A stretch of 64,000 nucleotides of DNA. Source: Bradyrhizobium guangzhouense (GTDB taxonomy: Bacteria; Pseudomonadota; Alphaproteobacteria; Rhizobiales; Xanthobacteraceae). The notes under the pieces are model-generated. The model searched no databases and was not told where the DNA came from. It saw only the letters and a list, made by a program, of their open reading frames with translations. Shown in pieces: positions 9,306-18,838 of this stretch. Each line of letters starts with the position of its first letter. The stretch's first letter is position 1. A program made the translations under genes and the position numbers. The DNA lies in NCBI RefSeq assembly GCF_004114955.1, contig NZ_CP030054.1:310001-374000 (forward strand). Direction: 5' to 3'.

Positions 9306-10675
9306 GTGTGGACGGCCTCACCTCAACGGCATCATAGTGCCAAGGCGTGGTCGCCAGAGCGCCACAAAGAAGGGGGACCGTCCGAGATGAAGTTTATTAG
9401 AATAGGCGTTGATCTCGCCAAGAACTATTTTCAGATTAATGCGCTGTCTAGTGAGGATGCACCAGCCGTAAAGCGCAAGCTGACGCGCCGGACGATGCGC
9501 GAGTTCTTCTCGAGGATCGAGCCGTGCCGCGTTGGCATGGAGGCTTGCGGCTCAGCCCACTATAGGGCGCGCGAACTGAAGGCCATGGGACACGATGTGT
9601 CTCTGATGCCGCCGGCCTACACAAAACCCTATGTCAAGCGAGGTAAGAACGATGCCGTCGATGCGGAAGCCATCTGTGAAGCGGTCTCGCGCCCTGCCAT
9701 GCGTTTTGTGCCGATCAAGAGCGCTGATCAGCAAGCGACCCTGATGTGGCACAAGACGCGCGAGCTGCTGGTCAAACAGCGAACGATGAGCGTGAACGCT
9801 CTACGCGGCCATTTGGCCGAATTCGGTCTTGTCGTCGCCAAGGGCACCGGCCGCGTCGACGAGCCTTTAGGCCTCGCAGAAGGCGATGCGACTCTTCCCG
9901 ACGCCGCTGTCCTGGCCGCGAGGGTTCTCGGTCAGCAAATTGATGCGCTCGGAGGCGCACTCGATGATTTGGAGAGGGAGATCGCCAAGGCTCACGCGCT
10001 CAGCGAGACGAGCCGTTCGCTCGGAGAAATTTCCGGCGTTGGCAAGCTTGTTGCCTCGGTAATTACAGCCAGTGTACCAGACCCAAGCGTATTCAATTCG
10101 GGACGGGATTTTGCTGCCTGGCTGGGTCTGACGCCCAGGCAAATTTCAAGCGGGGGTAAACCAACTCTCGGAACCATCACCAAGGCGGGTAATCGATATA
10201 TAAGGAAGTTACTCGTTCTCGGAGCAACATCGCTTCTAAACGTTGTGGAAAAACGCCGCGGCGGCTTGCGCGACTGGATTGTCGGGCTTTTGGCTAAAAA
10301 AGCCGGCGCGGCTTGTGACCGTCGCCCTCGCCAACAAGCTTGCTCGGATCATCTGGGCAATGATGAAAACCGGAGAATGCTTCCGCACCGAGATGTTCGC
10401 CAAACTTTGAGTGTCGGACAGCCGCATCGAAGAGTTATAAGCTTGGTAAGTGCAAGAAAGGCATGATGAAAGACAACGGTCGCCACCGAAAACCAGGAAA
10501 ACCCGACCAGTCGTGTGAGCCTCAAAGCTCGCATCCTTGATGTGACCCCTTGGTTGTCGGACTTCATCAGGGCCAGCGGAGATATGATCCGCGCTAAACG
10601 CCGGACATACGATCGCAGCCGTCCAAGTCGTTCGAAGTGCCAAATTGTGCTTGCCATCAGAGGCCGTCCACATAC
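9306..10675 (+). mobile_element. IS110/IS1111-type element in istB
   Basis: Perfect 12-bp subterminal inverted repeats (GTGGACGGCCTC at 9308-9319, GAGGCCGTCCAC at 10660-10671) surround one transposase gene. Subterminal repeats are typical of the IS1111 group. The outer ends are estimated to within a few bases from the istB reading frame on each side. Confidence 0.75.
9387..10410 (+). pseudogene. IS110-family transposase, one frameshift
   Basis: DEDD-type transposase of about 340 residues: IRIGVDLAKNYFQINA, ACGSAHYRARELKAMGHDV, KNDAVDAEAI, then the serine-containing C-terminal domain (SGVGKLVASVITA, DFAAWLGLTPRQ). The frame breaks at a run of six A near 10297. The true C-terminus (LVTVALANKLARIIWAMM to FAKL) follows in the next frame and stops at 10410. 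A homopolymer slip could be decay, sequencing error or programmed slippage. Confidence 0.8.
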
Positions 10676-10822
10676 GACGACTGGGGCCTCGAGCCGCTTG
10701 ACGCCGCGGCCCGCCACGACCTCCTGGAGATCCTCGAGGACCGCTACGGCCGCGGCTCCACCATCGTCACCAGCCAGCTCCCGATCGATCAATGGCACGC
10801 GCTGATCGGCGAGCCGATGACT

Positions 10823-11618
10823 TCATGATGCCTCCTCCTTCGAACGCTTGGTGTGTTGTACTCGATTGCGAAGCTGACTGATTTGTTCGTCTGAGAGCTC
10901 GATCTGCCATGGCTGGCCTTTGGTTAACTGACGACCTGCCAGCATTCCGCGCGCGAGATAGTCGAATACCGTCTGCGGGGTTACTCCAAGCTCAGCCGCT
11001 GCGCCCTGAATCGAGAAGCTGCCGTCGGGCCAGCGCATCGGATTCTTGTCTACGCCGTTGATTTTGACCGTGGGAATGCCCCAGCGGGTGCGCAACAGCC
11101 GGACGTTCTCGCCTTTGAAAGCGCAGCCTCGGGCCGCGACAAAGCCTTCCTGATTGAGGATTGCCGCGATCTCGGCATCCATTTTATGTTCAGCATTCAA
11201 CTCGACGATCCGTCGCCGCAACCGATCAATGTCAATGTAGTTGCGGTAGGTATGAACGCGCCGTTGTACGTGATGCTCGCTGGTTGTGGCGGTCTGCCAG
11301 ACGACGGGCCAAGCGAGAAGCGTCGAGGCTCACCACAAGGCCGGCGTTGCCAAGGCCGATCTCGGCAATGAGCTTCTGGAAACCATGACGATCCACAGCG
11401 CCAGCTCCGGACTTGCCCAGATCCTCGTCAATGACCTGGACGCGCTCCGGCGGCCAGCCCAGACCGATGGCCCGATCGACGAGGCGGTACTGCAGCTCGG
11501 TGCTCTCCTGGTGCTGGCGCACCTGGTTCACGGATGACTGCCGCACGTAGACGTAGGCCAACTTGGCTCGGTGTGCGGTCGTGAGCCGCTCGTCAGCGAC
11601 GGTCGAGCTGATCAGCAC
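10823..11618 (-). pseudogene. Large serine recombinase, internally deleted
   Basis: The N-terminal resolvase domain starts at GTG 11618: KLAYVYVRQSSVNQVRQHQE, IDEDLGKSG and LDASRLARR, with the catalytic serine in VRQSS. After SRLAR the sequence jumps to the C-terminal region of such proteins in another frame (RRRIVELNAEHKMDAEIAAI, FDYLARGMLAGRQLTKGQPW), so several hundred residues of the recombinase and zinc-ribbon region are missing. Inactive as read. Confidence 0.75.
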
Positions 11619-11820
11619 GACCCAGTCTCCTTCCGGCCGTGCCGGGAACCGCTTGCATTCGCCGCAGCAGCGTGGCGAGGATTTGAGCGATCTGGGTTTG
11701 CGTCGCGGTCGACAGATTCGGCCACAGGCGCGGAATGTCGGCCGTCGGACGGCGGGGTGGATTTGCCAATATCGGCAGGGGTCGATACGCAACGCGACCT
11801 GGAAGCGGTCGGTGGGTCAT
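11593..11820 (-). CDS. Small conserved protein preceding a serine recombinase
   Basis: A 75-residue ORF starting MTHRPLPGRVAYRPLPILA with an amphipathic C-terminal helix (LWPNLSTATQTQIAQILATL). It overlaps the recombinase start by 26 nt and the end of the DUF5372-like frame, consistent with a tightly packed three-gene mobile unit. I recognise it as the middle gene of such units but know no function; it may act with the recombinase. Confidence 0.5.
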   Translation of the reverse strand: MTHRPLPGRVAYRPLPILANPPRRPTADIPRLWPNLSTATQTQIAQILATLLRRMQAVPGTAGRRLGRADQLDRR

Positions 11821-12099
11821 CGCGAATCACCTTCTCGTCGAGAAGGCTCAGACTCGCGCTCAAATGTTGCATCAATGGGATCAGCGTACGGGCACTGATG
11901 CGCGGCAGATCGGCGGCGTTCGGGCGAGGCGTGATCGGCGTCTCGACAAGATCCGTCGACGCGATCCGAACTGCCCGCGGCCGGCCGTCCGGCAGCGCGA
12001 CAACGACGTAGGCGGGACCGCCCCCGACCGCTCCTTCAGCACCTCAAGCCGGTGCCCAAAAAGAAAATGATGCGGGTCAGTGATCGTGACGTGAGACAC
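11612..12099 (-). pseudogene. DUF5372-like small protein, frameshifted
   Basis: From GTG 12099 the product reads VTITDPHHFLFGHRLEVLKE, the conserved start of DUF5372-type proteins. It then changes frame near 12030 to YVVVALPDGRPRAVRIASTD and PRISARTLIPLMQHLSASL. These proteins commonly precede a large serine recombinase in rhizobial genomes, as here. The biochemical role is unknown. Confidence 0.55.
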
Positions 12100-12812
12100 G
12101 ACCCGTTCCAAAATAGGGGCACTCTGTTGTGTTTGGTGATCCCACCTACGCCGACGCCGTCCTCGACCGCCTGGTCCATAACGCCCACCGGATCGATCTG
12201 AACGGCGAAAGCATGCGGCGAACCCGCAAACCTGACCGAAAGGCCTGAGCCTGTGGCGCTGTGGACATGCCGCTACGCTTGGACAACGCAAGAGCGTTGC
12301 CCACATGCCCACAGCAGGAACAACAGAAAAACCCGCCCGTCGAGCCGCGATTCAAGATTGACCACGCGGCTTCGCCGATGCCAGAAACCAGACAGCCAGA
12401 ACGCCTCGCGCCCCGGGCGACATCAAATCGGAATGGTGGGCGAGATCATCTCGGAATACTGGAGGGTTCAAATAGGTCCCGCGTCGCAGATCTCGCCGCA
12501 AGTCCAGCGCGGGACCTATTTGAAGCTGGATTGAACGAAGCCGCGTCTTGTGAGCGAGGACCTATGGGGGCTCGATCTAGGCGCCGGTAGGCGCGATTGA
12601 CCCGATGTCGGGCCCGCGAGCGAGTGTGGCCGCAGATTGCCGTTGATATTGGCAGCAGAGGATGCCGGCGTCGATAGCGTCGAACGGCGCGTCAAGCCCA
12701 AGCGGCTGACTATCGCCCGTTCGCCGCGCGTTGTGAGCGTGCTTGATCGTTCCGACGGAGAACGTCGGCATGGCGATGCCTGCAGTGGGAGCGAACAAGT
12801 CGAGGTAGTCGG

Positions 12813-14006
12813 TCATGATGTATCGCAGCGAGGTGCTGCGCGTCGCGGCGTTTGCGCACGCGGCACAGGCCCAATCTCGACCATGCGGCCTCCGCAGATG
12901 GGGCACAAGTCGAGGCGGTGACCAATGAGGATGGCGCAGCGCTCACGATAGTCGACAGCTTCGGCAGGCGGAGGCGGCTCTGGCGCCTTTAGCGCCGCTC
13001 GGATGCGCGCGAGTTTGGCGACGCGGCAGGCGTTCGCCAGGAAGCCAAAATGACGGATGCGGCGAAACCCCTTCGGCAATACGTGGAGCAGAAAGCGACG
13101 AAGGAACTCCTCAGTGTCGAGCGTCATCACTTTGGATCTGTTGCCAGCGCGATAATCCTTCCACCGGAAGCGGACGTGGCCCTGGTCACAGGTAAGGAGC
13201 CGGCCGTTGGCGATTGCAACGCGATGGGTGTAGCGCCCGAGATAGGCCAGAACCTGTTCTGGTCCGCCGAAGGGACGCTTGGCGTAGACGACCCACTCGA
13301 CCTTGCGGAGGGCGGTTAGATGGCGGGCGAATGCCGCTGGCTCGACGAGGTGCGCGAGATGGCCGAAGAACTGGAGCTTGGTGCCATTGAACGCCGCCTG
13401 CAGGCGCTCCAGGAACAGCCGACGATACAATCGTGACAGGACGCGAACGGGAAGGAAGAAGCCGGGGCGACAATGAACCCAGCTTCCATCAGGGGCGATC
13501 CCGCCGCCTGGCACGAGGCAATGGGCATGCGGATGATGCGTCAGGGTCTGGCCCCAGGTATGGAGAATGGCGATCATCCCGGTCTCGGCACCGAGATGCT
13601 TCGGGTCGGCGCTGATGAGACGGATCGTCTCGGCTGCTGCCTTGAGCAGGATGTCGTAGACCGCCGTCTTGTTCTGCAGCGCGATGGCGGCCACCGGCGC
13701 CGGCACGGTGAAGACGACATGGAAATAGGGGACCGGCAGCAGGTCGGCCTGGCGCTCGGCGAGCCATTGGGCGCGCGCGAGCGCTTGGCACTTTGGACAG
13801 TGCCGATCGCGACAGCTGTTATAGGCGACGCGGACCAGGCCGCAGTCGTCGCACCGCTCGACGTGGCCGCCGAGCGTCGCTGTGCGACACGCCTCGATGG
13901 CCGCCATCACACGGCGCTGATCGGAGGACAGCCGAGGACCCTGCGCGGCACGGAAGGCGCCGCCGTGGCGGCGGAGGATGTCCGCCACCTCGAGCACGGG
14001 GCGCAT
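12813..14006 (-). CDS. IS91-family HUH transposase
   Basis: A 397-residue rolling-circle transposase. The N-terminal zinc-binding region has CDDCG and CRDRHCPKC motifs. The HUH metal site is HHPHAHCLVPGG. The nucleophile region YLGRYTHRVAIANGRLL contains the candidate Y1 tyrosine. A C-terminal cysteine pair (CPICGGRM) is present. Length is normal and no frameshift is seen, so it may be functional. It sits 9 bp downstream of the integrase gene, on the same strand, as in the IS91 subgroup that carries an integrase. Confidence 0.9.
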   Translation of the reverse strand: MRPVLEVADILRRHGGAFRAAQGPRLSSDQRRVMAAIEACRTATLGGHVERCDDCGLVRVAYNSCRDRHCPKCQALARAQWLAERQADLLPVPYFHVVFTVPAPVAAIALQNKTAVYDILLKAAAETIRLISADPKHLGAETGMIAILHTWGQTLTHHPHAHCLVPGGGIAPDGSWVHCRPGFFLPVRVLSRLYRRLFLERLQAAFNGTKLQFFGHLAHLVEPAAFARHLTALRKVEWVVYAKRPFGGPEQVLAYLGRYTHRVAIANGRLLTCDQGHVRFRWKDYRAGNRSKVMTLDTEEFLRRFLLHVLPKGFRRIRHFGFLANACRVAKLARIRAALKAPEPPPPAEAVDYRERCAILIGHRLDLCPICGGRMVEIGPVPRAQTPRRAAPRCDTS

Positions 14007-14015
14007 ATGCGCAGC

Positions 14016-14876
14016 TCAGTCGGGTGGGATCACCCTGACGGAGAGTCCATCGAATGGGCTGGTCGTGCGGGCGAGCAGGTTGGTCGCAACCTGAGCGTAG
14101 CGCGCGGTCGATCCCAGGTCGGCATGTCCGAGCAGAACTTGAATGATGCGAATGTCGATCCCGCTTTCCAGGAGATGGGTCGCAAACGAGTGCCGGAGCG
14201 TATGGACAGTAATCGGCTTGGCAAGCCGAGCGCGGCGGCGGGCGGCGCGGCAGGCCGCCTGGACGCAGCGGACGCTGACATGTTCACTTGGGTCTTGGCC
14301 TGGAAATAGCCACAGCCCCGGTCGGGCTCGCATCCAGTACGTACGCAGAATCTCCAGCAGTCGCGGAGAAAGCATCGCGTAACGATCCCTGCCGCCCTTA
14401 CCGTTCTCGATGTGGATCAACATTCGCTTGCTGTCGATCGAGCTCACCTTCAGGCGGACGACTTCACTAACCCGTAAGCCAGCCGCATAAGCCGTCGCCA
14501 GCACGACGCGATTGCGCACCCCTGTAACCGCGTCCAGGAAGCGCTCGATCTCTTCGGCACTAAGCACGAGCGGGAGCTTGTCGGGCTTCTGGCCACCAAT
14601 GATCCGCTCGAATGCCTCCGTCTGCCCGAGTGTGACGCCGTAGAAGAACCGCAGCGCGCAGGCCACCTGATTGATGTGGGACCACGAGCGCTTTTGGCCG
14701 ATGAGATGTAGTTGGTAGGCGCGGACCTGCTCGAAACTCAACCGGTCCGGGGCATAGCCGAAATGGCGGCTAAACTTTGCGATCGCATAGATATAGGATT
14801 GTTGAGTCGACGGCGACAGATTGCGGACCGTCATGTCCTCGATCATGCGCTGCCGAAGAGGGCTCATCGTAGCCAT
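14016..14876 (-). CDS. Tyrosine recombinase associated with IS91
   Basis: Phage-integrase-type site-specific recombinase of 286 residues. The SAM-like core-binding domain is at about 5-90 (MIEDMTVRNLSPSTQQSYIY). The catalytic domain shows Arg in YAAGLRVSEVVRLKV, HTLRHSFATHLLESGID with the H-x-x-R pair, LGHADL, and the nucleophile Tyr in STARYAQV. ATG 14876 is preferred over the upstream in-frame ATG at 14918 because GGAG lies just before it. It probably resolves or helps transposition of the element; this is inferred from recurrent pairing with IS91 transposases. Confidence 0.88.
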   Translation of the reverse strand: MATMSPLRQRMIEDMTVRNLSPSTQQSYIYAIAKFSRHFGYAPDRLSFEQVRAYQLHLIGQKRSWSHINQVACALRFFYGVTLGQTEAFERIIGGQKPDKLPLVLSAEEIERFLDAVTGVRNRVVLATAYAAGLRVSEVVRLKVSSIDSKRMLIHIENGKGGRDRYAMLSPRLLEILRTYWMRARPGLWLFPGQDPSEHVSVRCVQAACRAARRRARLAKPITVHTLRHSFATHLLESGIDIRIIQVLLGHADLGSTARYAQVATNLLARTTSPFDGLSVRVIPPD

Positions 14877-15035
14877 CTGGGTCTCCTGTCTTGAGAGGGG
14901 TGGTGCGAAGACCAACATCCTCTCAGACAGGACACCTCAGTTCAGCAGGTTTGCCCCCTACTGCCGCGTAGCGGGTTCGTTCAATCCTGGGCGAGATCAA
15001 ATCGGTACACCCCGGCGAGATCATTGGAATCAGCA

Positions 15036-15160
15036 AGTTCGGCTCCGACCCGGTGCAGGCCTTTCCCGGTCACGGGCAGATGAAGCCGGAGCAGCAGGAG
15101 ATCGAGCGGCTGCGCCGTGAGGTCGCCAAGCTGAAGGCCGAGCGGGATATCCTAAATAAC
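15036..15160 (+). pseudogene. IS3 orfA, 3' part
   Basis: Continues orfA after the IS21 insertion: FGSDPVQAFPGHGQMKPEQQ then EIERLRREVAKLKAERDIL, the leucine-zipper region of IS3 OrfA proteins. It is cut by an IS110-type element and resumes at about 16760 (KAAAYFAKEAT). Confidence 0.8.
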
Positions 15161-16762
15161 TGTCCAGCGTCGTGGCGCGCCTGCGCGGGATAGAAACAGC
15201 CTTGTGCTATCCTTTAGCTCGGAGGGTAGCGGCCGTCAGCTTATTGGAGGCACTGTCCCCGTTAAAAAACGTGGTCCATGGGCGCATGCGGACTTGAGAG
15301 TGGTGACGCCGTTTCGACGGCGATCCCGATTAGGAAGATGACAAATTGGCATAGCCCTGACCCTCCAGCCCATCATCGGACGGAGGAGTTGCGATGCCTA
15401 ACAGGACAACCGACCGCGGCCCGGACCTAAAGCTGGTCAACCTCAGCCCGGCCGCTATCGATATCGGATCAAAGATGCACATGGCCGCGGTAAACCCGGC
15501 CTGCACCGACAAGCCAGTGCGTGCATTCGGCACATTCACGCAAGACCTGCATGAACTGGCGGACTGGTTCAAGATGTGCGGCGTGACCAGTGTCGCGATG
15601 GAATCCACTGGGGTCTATTGGATCCCAGTCTACGAGATCCTAGAACAGCGCGGGTTTGAGGTCATTCTGGTCAACGCGCGGTACGCCAAGAATGTACCTG
15701 GCCGTAAAACCGATCTCAGCGATGCCGCTTGGTTACGCCAGCTCCACTCCTATGGCCTGTTACGGGGCAGCTTCCGACCGATGCCGAGATCGCAACGTTG
15801 CGAGCCTATCTACGCCAGCGCGAGCGGCTCGTGGAATATGCTGCCGCCCATATCCAACATATGCAAAAGGCTCTGATGGAGATGAACCTGCAGCTCCATC
15901 ATGTTGTGTCGGATATCACCGGCGCGACCGGCATGCGGATTATCCGAGCCATTGTTGCAGGCGAACGCAATCCCGACGTCCCGGCAACCTATCGGGACGT
16001 GCGCTGCCACTCATCGATCGAGACGATCCGCGCAGCGCTCGTAGGCAATGACCGCCACGAACATGTTTTCGCGTTAGCTCAATCACTGGAGCTCTACGAC
16101 GTTTATCAGGCAAAGATGCTCGACTGTGATCGCAAGCTCGAAGTCCTGATCAGTGCATTGAACACCAAAGGAGCAAGACCGGTCGGAAACCTAGCCAAGC
16201 CGCGCGTAAAGACCAAGCAGGTCAACACCCCCACCTTCGATGTCAGGACCGCACTGTACAGAGTGCGGGGCGTCGATTTGACTGAGATCCACGGGTTGGG
16301 TCCGTCGCTCGCATTGAAGCTCATTGGCGAGTGCGGTATCGATCTAACGGCATGGCCGAGCGCCAAACACTTCACTTCCTGGCTCTGCCTCGCACCCGGC
16401 AACAAGATCTCCGGCGGCAAGGTGCTGTCTTCGCGCACACGGAGATCTTCAAGTCGCGCAGCTGCGTTGTTGCGTTTGGCAGCCACAACCGTGGGGCGGA
16501 GCGAGACAGCGCTGGGAGCATTCTATCGCCGGTTGTCAGCACGTGCGGGTAAATCGAAGGCGGTGACGGCGACGGCTCGCAAGATTGCGGTTTTATTCTA
16601 CAACACACTCCGGCACGGCATGAGCTACAAGGATCCTGGCGCCGACCAATATGAGCAGCAATATCGTAGCCGCGTCCTCGCCAACCTACAGCGCCGGGCG
16701 AAATCGCTAGGCTTCGTGTTGCAGGCCATCCCGGGCGACGCCAATCCGGCTGTTTCTTAGGA
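15158..16762 (+). mobile_element. IS110-family element in IS3 orfA
   Basis: Interrupts OrfA between the codons for RDIL and KKAAAYFAKEA. It contains a single transposase reading frame with one frameshift. Ends are estimated from the restored frame; exact junctions are ambiguous by a few bases. Confidence 0.65.
15394..16760 (+). pseudogene. IS110-family transposase, one frameshift
   Basis: The N-terminal DEDD domain (AAIDIGSKMHMAAVNPACTD, AMESTGVYWIPVYEILEQRG, GRKTDLSDAAWLRQL) ends near 15779. The remainder (DAEIATLRAYLRQRERLVEY, GLGPSLALKLIGECG, FTSWLCLAPGNKISGGKV) continues in the next frame to 16760. About 455 residues if repaired. It belongs to a different IS110 subgroup from the copy at 9387. 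Confidence 0.8.
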
Positions 16763-17386
16763 AGGCCGCAGCCTACTTCGCGAAGGAAGCGACATGAAGT
16801 TCCCCTTCGTTGCGAAGCACCGGACGATCTGGCCGGTGGCATGGCTATGCGATGCGCTGGGGGTGTCGCGGTCGGGCTTCCATGCTTGGCTGAATCGTTC
16901 GCCCAGCGCCAGATCCCGCAGCGACGAGGAGCTCGGCGGCAAGGTCAAGGCCAGCTTCGCCGCCAGCGACCGCACCTATGGCGCACGCCGAGTGTGGCGC
17001 GACCTGCTCGCCGAAGGGGCGGATTGTGGCCTGCACCGGATTGAGCGGCTGATGCGGCTGCAAGGCTTGCGGGCGCGGCCGCGACGTCGGCGCTTGCCGA
17101 AGGACAGCGGCGATCGACAGCTCGAGACCGTACCGGCGAACCTCCTTGACCGGCAGTTCGCCGCCGAGCGTCCCAACCAGAAATGGATCGCCGACTTCAT
17201 CTATCTCTGGACGGCCGAAGGCTGGCTCTATGTCGCAGCGGTGATCGACCTGTTCTCGCGCCGCGTGGTGGGCTGGTCGATGAGTGCCGCCATGACCGCA
17301 CAGCTCGTGACGGACGCATTGTTGATGGTCGTCTGGCGACGCGGCAAGCCGGATGCGCTGTTGCATCACTCCGACCGGGGCAGCCA

Positions 17387-18838
17387 AGGCGGATTCAAGC
17401 GGTCGTCGCAATACCAATTGTGTTCACTCACGATAGCAACTCGTCAAGGGCCTCTGCCGGCGTTTTCCAACCCAGGGTTTTTCTCGGTCGAGCATTGAGG
17501 GCCGCGGCCACAGCGGCGATCTCGTCGGCGCCGTGGACGATAAGGTCGGTGCCTTTCGGGAAGTACTGACGCAGCAGCCCATTTGTGTTCTCGTTGGTGC
17601 CACGCTGCCATGGGCTGTGCGGATCGCAGAAGTAGATTTGGACACCCGCGTCGATCTTAAGACGATCGTGCTGAGCCATTTCAGCTCCCTGATCCCAGGT
17701 CAGCGAACGACGCAGCTCTTCGGGCAAGCTGATGATGGTGCGCGTAATCGCGTCGCGCACCGCTTCAGCTCCGTGCCCTGCGAGAGTAGGCCCATTCTTC
17801 ATGCGCGGAGCTTCGCCATGCCCCGCAAGCCGGGGAAGATGCAGCAACATCGTGAAGCGCGTCGTACGCTCAACCAGCGTGCCGATCGCCGAGCTGCCAA
17901 GACCAAGGATGAGGTCTCCCTCCCAGTGACCCGGCACCGCGCGATCGGCCGCTTCGGCGGGGCGTTGACTGATCATGATCTCCGGCGAGACAGAGCTCCT
18001 GTCTCGCCTGCGTACGCGCGCCCTGGGTACCCGCAACACGCGCCCCGTTCGCAAGCAGGCCGACAGTTCGCGGCGTAGCGCTCCCCGCCCCTGAACGAAG
18101 AGGGCTTGATAGATGGCTTCGTGGCTGATGCGCATCGTCTTGTCGTCCGGGAAGTCGATCGGCAAGCGTCGGGCAATCTGCTCTGGGCTCCAAGCCCTGG
18201 CCCATCGCCGATCCTTGCGCGGGCGGGCGGCCCTTCCACGGAACGGCGGGACCAGGAACGGCAGCGCCACTCAGGGTCGTGACGACGCCAGCCAGCGCTG
18301 CTCCCCATAAGTGCGCAAGGTTGTGTTGAGCGCAAGCTTGCTCGGTTTGGGTCGACGGGCCGATCGCTCGGCGTGCCATTGGGCTGTCGACGCACGATAC
18401 TCCAGGCCGCCGCTGCTCGTCGCGGCATTGCGTCGTAGCTCACGGGAGATAGTCGAGACGGATCGGCTAAGTCGGCGCCCGATCTCGCGGCTCGAAAGGC
18501 CCTGAACGCGAAGAAGTGCAATCTCCTCACGTTCCGCAAACGAGAGGTACCGCCCGGACGGCGGCTTGGTCGAAGTACTGAACATCGCTGGTGCCATGCC
18601 GCCCGCGTCGGAACAATCTGGTTCCGACAGGCTGCGACATACCAGCCGCCAATGCAGCATCCTCGCTGGTCATCCCCTGCGCGATCCCCAACCAAAATCG
18701 CTGGAGTGCAGATCGCCCCGCTACCGGCGGTCGTCCCCGTGACGGCAACGGCGCCCGTCCAGAACGGTGTGATCGTCGCTTTCGAATCCCATCGCAACCT
18801 CCTTCGTTCAGGTGTTGCGACGACCGCTTGAATCCGCC
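17387..18838 (-). mobile_element. IS30-family element in IS3 orfB
   Basis: Inverted repeats of about 24 bp (GGCGGATTCAAGCGGTCG read inward from both ends) at 17388-17411 and 18815-18838. The 2-bp target duplication is CA (17385-17386, 18839-18840), in the size range of IS30. Confidence 0.85.
17428..18792 (-). pseudogene. IS30-family transposase, several frameshifts
   Basis: Start ATG 18792 has AGGAGG upstream (18798-18803) and reads MGFESDDHTVLDG. The frame then changes for SALQRFWLGIAQGMTSED, again for the helix-turn-helix EREEIALLRVQGLSSREIGR, and again near 18270 for the catalytic domain (WSPEQIARRLPIDFP, PGHWEGDLILG, LTWDQGAEMAQH, FCDPHSPWQRGTNENTNGLL). The DDE residues are present in those blocks. 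At least three frameshifts make it inactive. Confidence 0.8.

Larger units (their letters stand above)
10823..12140 (-). mobile_element. Serine-recombinase element with DUF5372-type gene
   Basis: Inserted in istB between codons for LIGEP and TYADAV. On the minus strand it carries a DUF5372-type small gene, a second small gene and a large serine recombinase, all degenerate except the middle one. I could not fix the ends; no clear inverted repeats are seen, as expected for serine-recombinase mobility. Confidence 0.6.
8803..12246 (+). pseudogene. istB: IS21 helper ATPase IstB, frameshifted and twice interrupted
   Basis: Three pieces of one IstB gene. 8803-9305 holds the N-terminus and Walker A (LLICGPSGVGKSWLASALG) across frame changes. 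About 10672-10820 holds [20 protein letters not shown] to WHALIGEP. 12145-12246 holds [20 protein letters not shown] and the end. The gaps are the IS110-type element and the serine-recombinase element. Joining the pieces gives a continuous IstB-type AAA+ ATPase sequence (LIGEP then [10 protein letters not shown]). Non-functional. Confidence 0.8.
12470..14985 (-). mobile_element. IS91-type element with integrase gene
   Basis: Carries an IS91 HUH transposase and a tyrosine recombinase in tandem. It is inserted within the terminal repeats of the host IS21 (IS21-end-like sequence is seen at about 12415-12465 and again at about 14985-15035). GTTCAA occurs at both borders, compatible with the GAAC/CAAG target preference of IS91. 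Ends are approximate because IS91 elements make no target duplication. Confidence 0.65.
7177..15035 (+). mobile_element. IS21-family element carrying three further insertions
   Basis: The ends read TGCTGATTCC and GGAATCAGCA (the TG...CA termini of IS21) with an 8-bp direct repeat AGTTCGGC at 7169-7176 and 15036-15043. Deleting it restores the IS3 orfA frame (KEFGSDPVQAF). Inside, istA and istB are interrupted by an IS110-type element (about 9306-10675), a serine-recombinase element (about 10823-12140) and an IS91-type element (about 12470-14985). The net length without these is about 2.6 kb, normal for IS21. Confidence 0.85.

Noticed and set aside
13473..14309. 278-codon ORF on the plus strand
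   Set aside because: It is antisense to the IS91 transposase and the integrase, both of which show clear catalytic motifs.
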